Shown: one piece after another, positions 63,607 to 64,000 of the stretch
Layout: each line of letters begins with the position of its first letter
Numbering within the stretch: the first letter of the stretch is position 1
Source of the DNA: Achromobacter ruhlandii
GTDB taxonomy: Bacteria > Pseudomonadota > Gammaproteobacteria > Burkholderiales > Burkholderiaceae_B
Length of the DNA stretch: 64,000 nt
Reading direction: 5' to 3'
NCBI RefSeq assembly: GCF_902859695.1
Contig: NZ_CADIJL010000009.1
Span: forward strand, 124,001 to 188,000
Position numbers and translations under genes: made by a program
The notes under the pieces: generated by a model
What the model was told of the DNA's origin: nothing
Seen by the model: only the letters and a program-made list of their open reading frames with translations
The model's database searches: none

Positions 63607-64000
63607 CTACTTGCCGAACTTCTCCGGATCGGGTCCCAGGCGGGGCCCTTCCTTGATGGCGTCGATCGCCGCCATCTCCGCGCCCGACAACTCGAAATCG
63701 AACACGTCGATGTTCTCGCGGATGCGCGCCGGCGTCACCGACTTGGGGATCACGATCAGGCCCTGCTGCAGATGCCAGCGCAGCGTCACTTGCGCCGGCG
63801 ACTTGCCATGCTTGCGCGCCAGCTCCAGGATGGTCTTGTCCTGGGTGATCTTGCCTTGCGCCAGCGGACTCCAGGACTCGGTGGCGATGCCATGCCTGTC
63901 GTGAAAGGCGCGCAACTCGCGCTGCGCGAAGCCCGGATGCAGTTCGATCTGGTTGACCGCCGGCGTGACGCCGGTGGCATCGATCAGCCGTTCCAGGTTG
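63607..64000 (-). CDS. Aldo/keto reductase, N-terminal part outside the window
   Basis: The reading frame runs off the right edge, so only the C-terminal ~130 residues are visible, with no start codon inside the window. Typical AKR blocks: VNQIELHPGFAQRELRAFHDRHGIATESWSPLAQGKI and the NADPH-binding IPKSVTPARIRENIDVFDFELS. The enzyme reduces aldehydes or ketones with NADPH. An internal TTG at 63915 is not the start because conserved sequence continues upstream. Confidence 0.9.
   Translation of the reverse strand, partial: NLERLIDATGVTPAVNQIELHPGFAQRELRAFHDRHGIATESWSPLAQGKITQDKTILELARKHGKSPAQVTLRWHLQQGLIVIPKSVTPARIRENIDVFDFELSGAEMAAIDAIKEGPRLGPDPEKFGK

Overview
The window is about 70% GC, densely packed and free of mobile elements. 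Its gene content (poly-GlcNAc pgaABCD operon, hmp-nsrR pair, many LysR/AraC regulators, NitT/TauT-type transporter, FecI/FecR/TonB receptor) fits a betaproteobacterium of the Alcaligenaceae, probably Achromobacter or Bordetella. That placement is inference from content and composition; no rRNA or other marker is present. The first gene (acyl-CoA synthetase) and the last (aldo/keto reductase) are cut by the window edges. No tRNA, rRNA, CRISPR or insertion sequence was seen.

Layout. 1-3.7 kb: fatty acyl-CoA activation and dehydrogenation plus an unrecognised protein. 3.9-6.5 kb: a three-gene NitT/TauT-type ABC importer. 6.5-20.7 kb: an accessory stretch of transporters, regulators and small-molecule enzymes, mostly arranged as divergent regulator/target pairs (HxlR-MFS, LysR-MFS, LysR-flavodoxin-like reductase), followed by proline dehydrogenase, an EamA transporter and D-amino acid dehydrogenase. 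20.8-22.6 kb: hmp-nsrR nitric oxide detoxification unit with a near-perfect NsrR operator. 22.6-38.7 kb: a phosphopantetheinyl transferase divergent from a 17-gene aryl polyene (APE) pigment cluster in the order apeC to apeR, with a fused ligase-dehydratase, a split glycosyltransferase/acyltransferase pair and an inserted flavoprotein carrying flavin-dependent halogenase signatures. 38.8-43.7 kb: YqeY-like protein, DNA polymerase IV, a thioesterase, a lipoprotein and an S9 peptidase. 43.7-51.8 kb: a membrane diguanylate cyclase divergent from pgaABCD. 51.8-54.1 kb: a fosmidomycin-resistance-type MFS pump divergent from its probable AraC regulator. 54.3-57 kb: a class A PBP. 57-61.2 kb: FecI-type sigma factor, FecR-type anti-sigma factor and an STN-containing TonB receptor. 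61.2-64 kb: a metallophosphatase, a PepSY membrane protein with a small partner, and the aldo/keto reductase.

How they work together. The APE genes encode a type II polyketide-like system: ligase and two ACPs, KS/CLF and KS, KR, two dehydratases, thioesterase, acyl/glycosyl transferases, and a LolA-like/MMPL/lipoprotein export set. It should place an aryl-polyene lipid in the outer membrane. The PPTase next door can activate the ACPs. Poly-GlcNAc synthesis by PgaCD depends on c-di-GMP in E. coli, so the diguanylate cyclase sharing its promoter region is a plausible dedicated activator. The most interesting leads are the halogenase-like flavoprotein in the APE cluster, the long structured pgaA leader beside the cyclase gene, a translated 9-bp repeat tract in the MFS gene at 6.5-7.9 kb, a 14-bp minisatellite upstream of the yqeY-like gene, and a perfect 12-7-12 palindrome in front of the FecI-type sigma gene.
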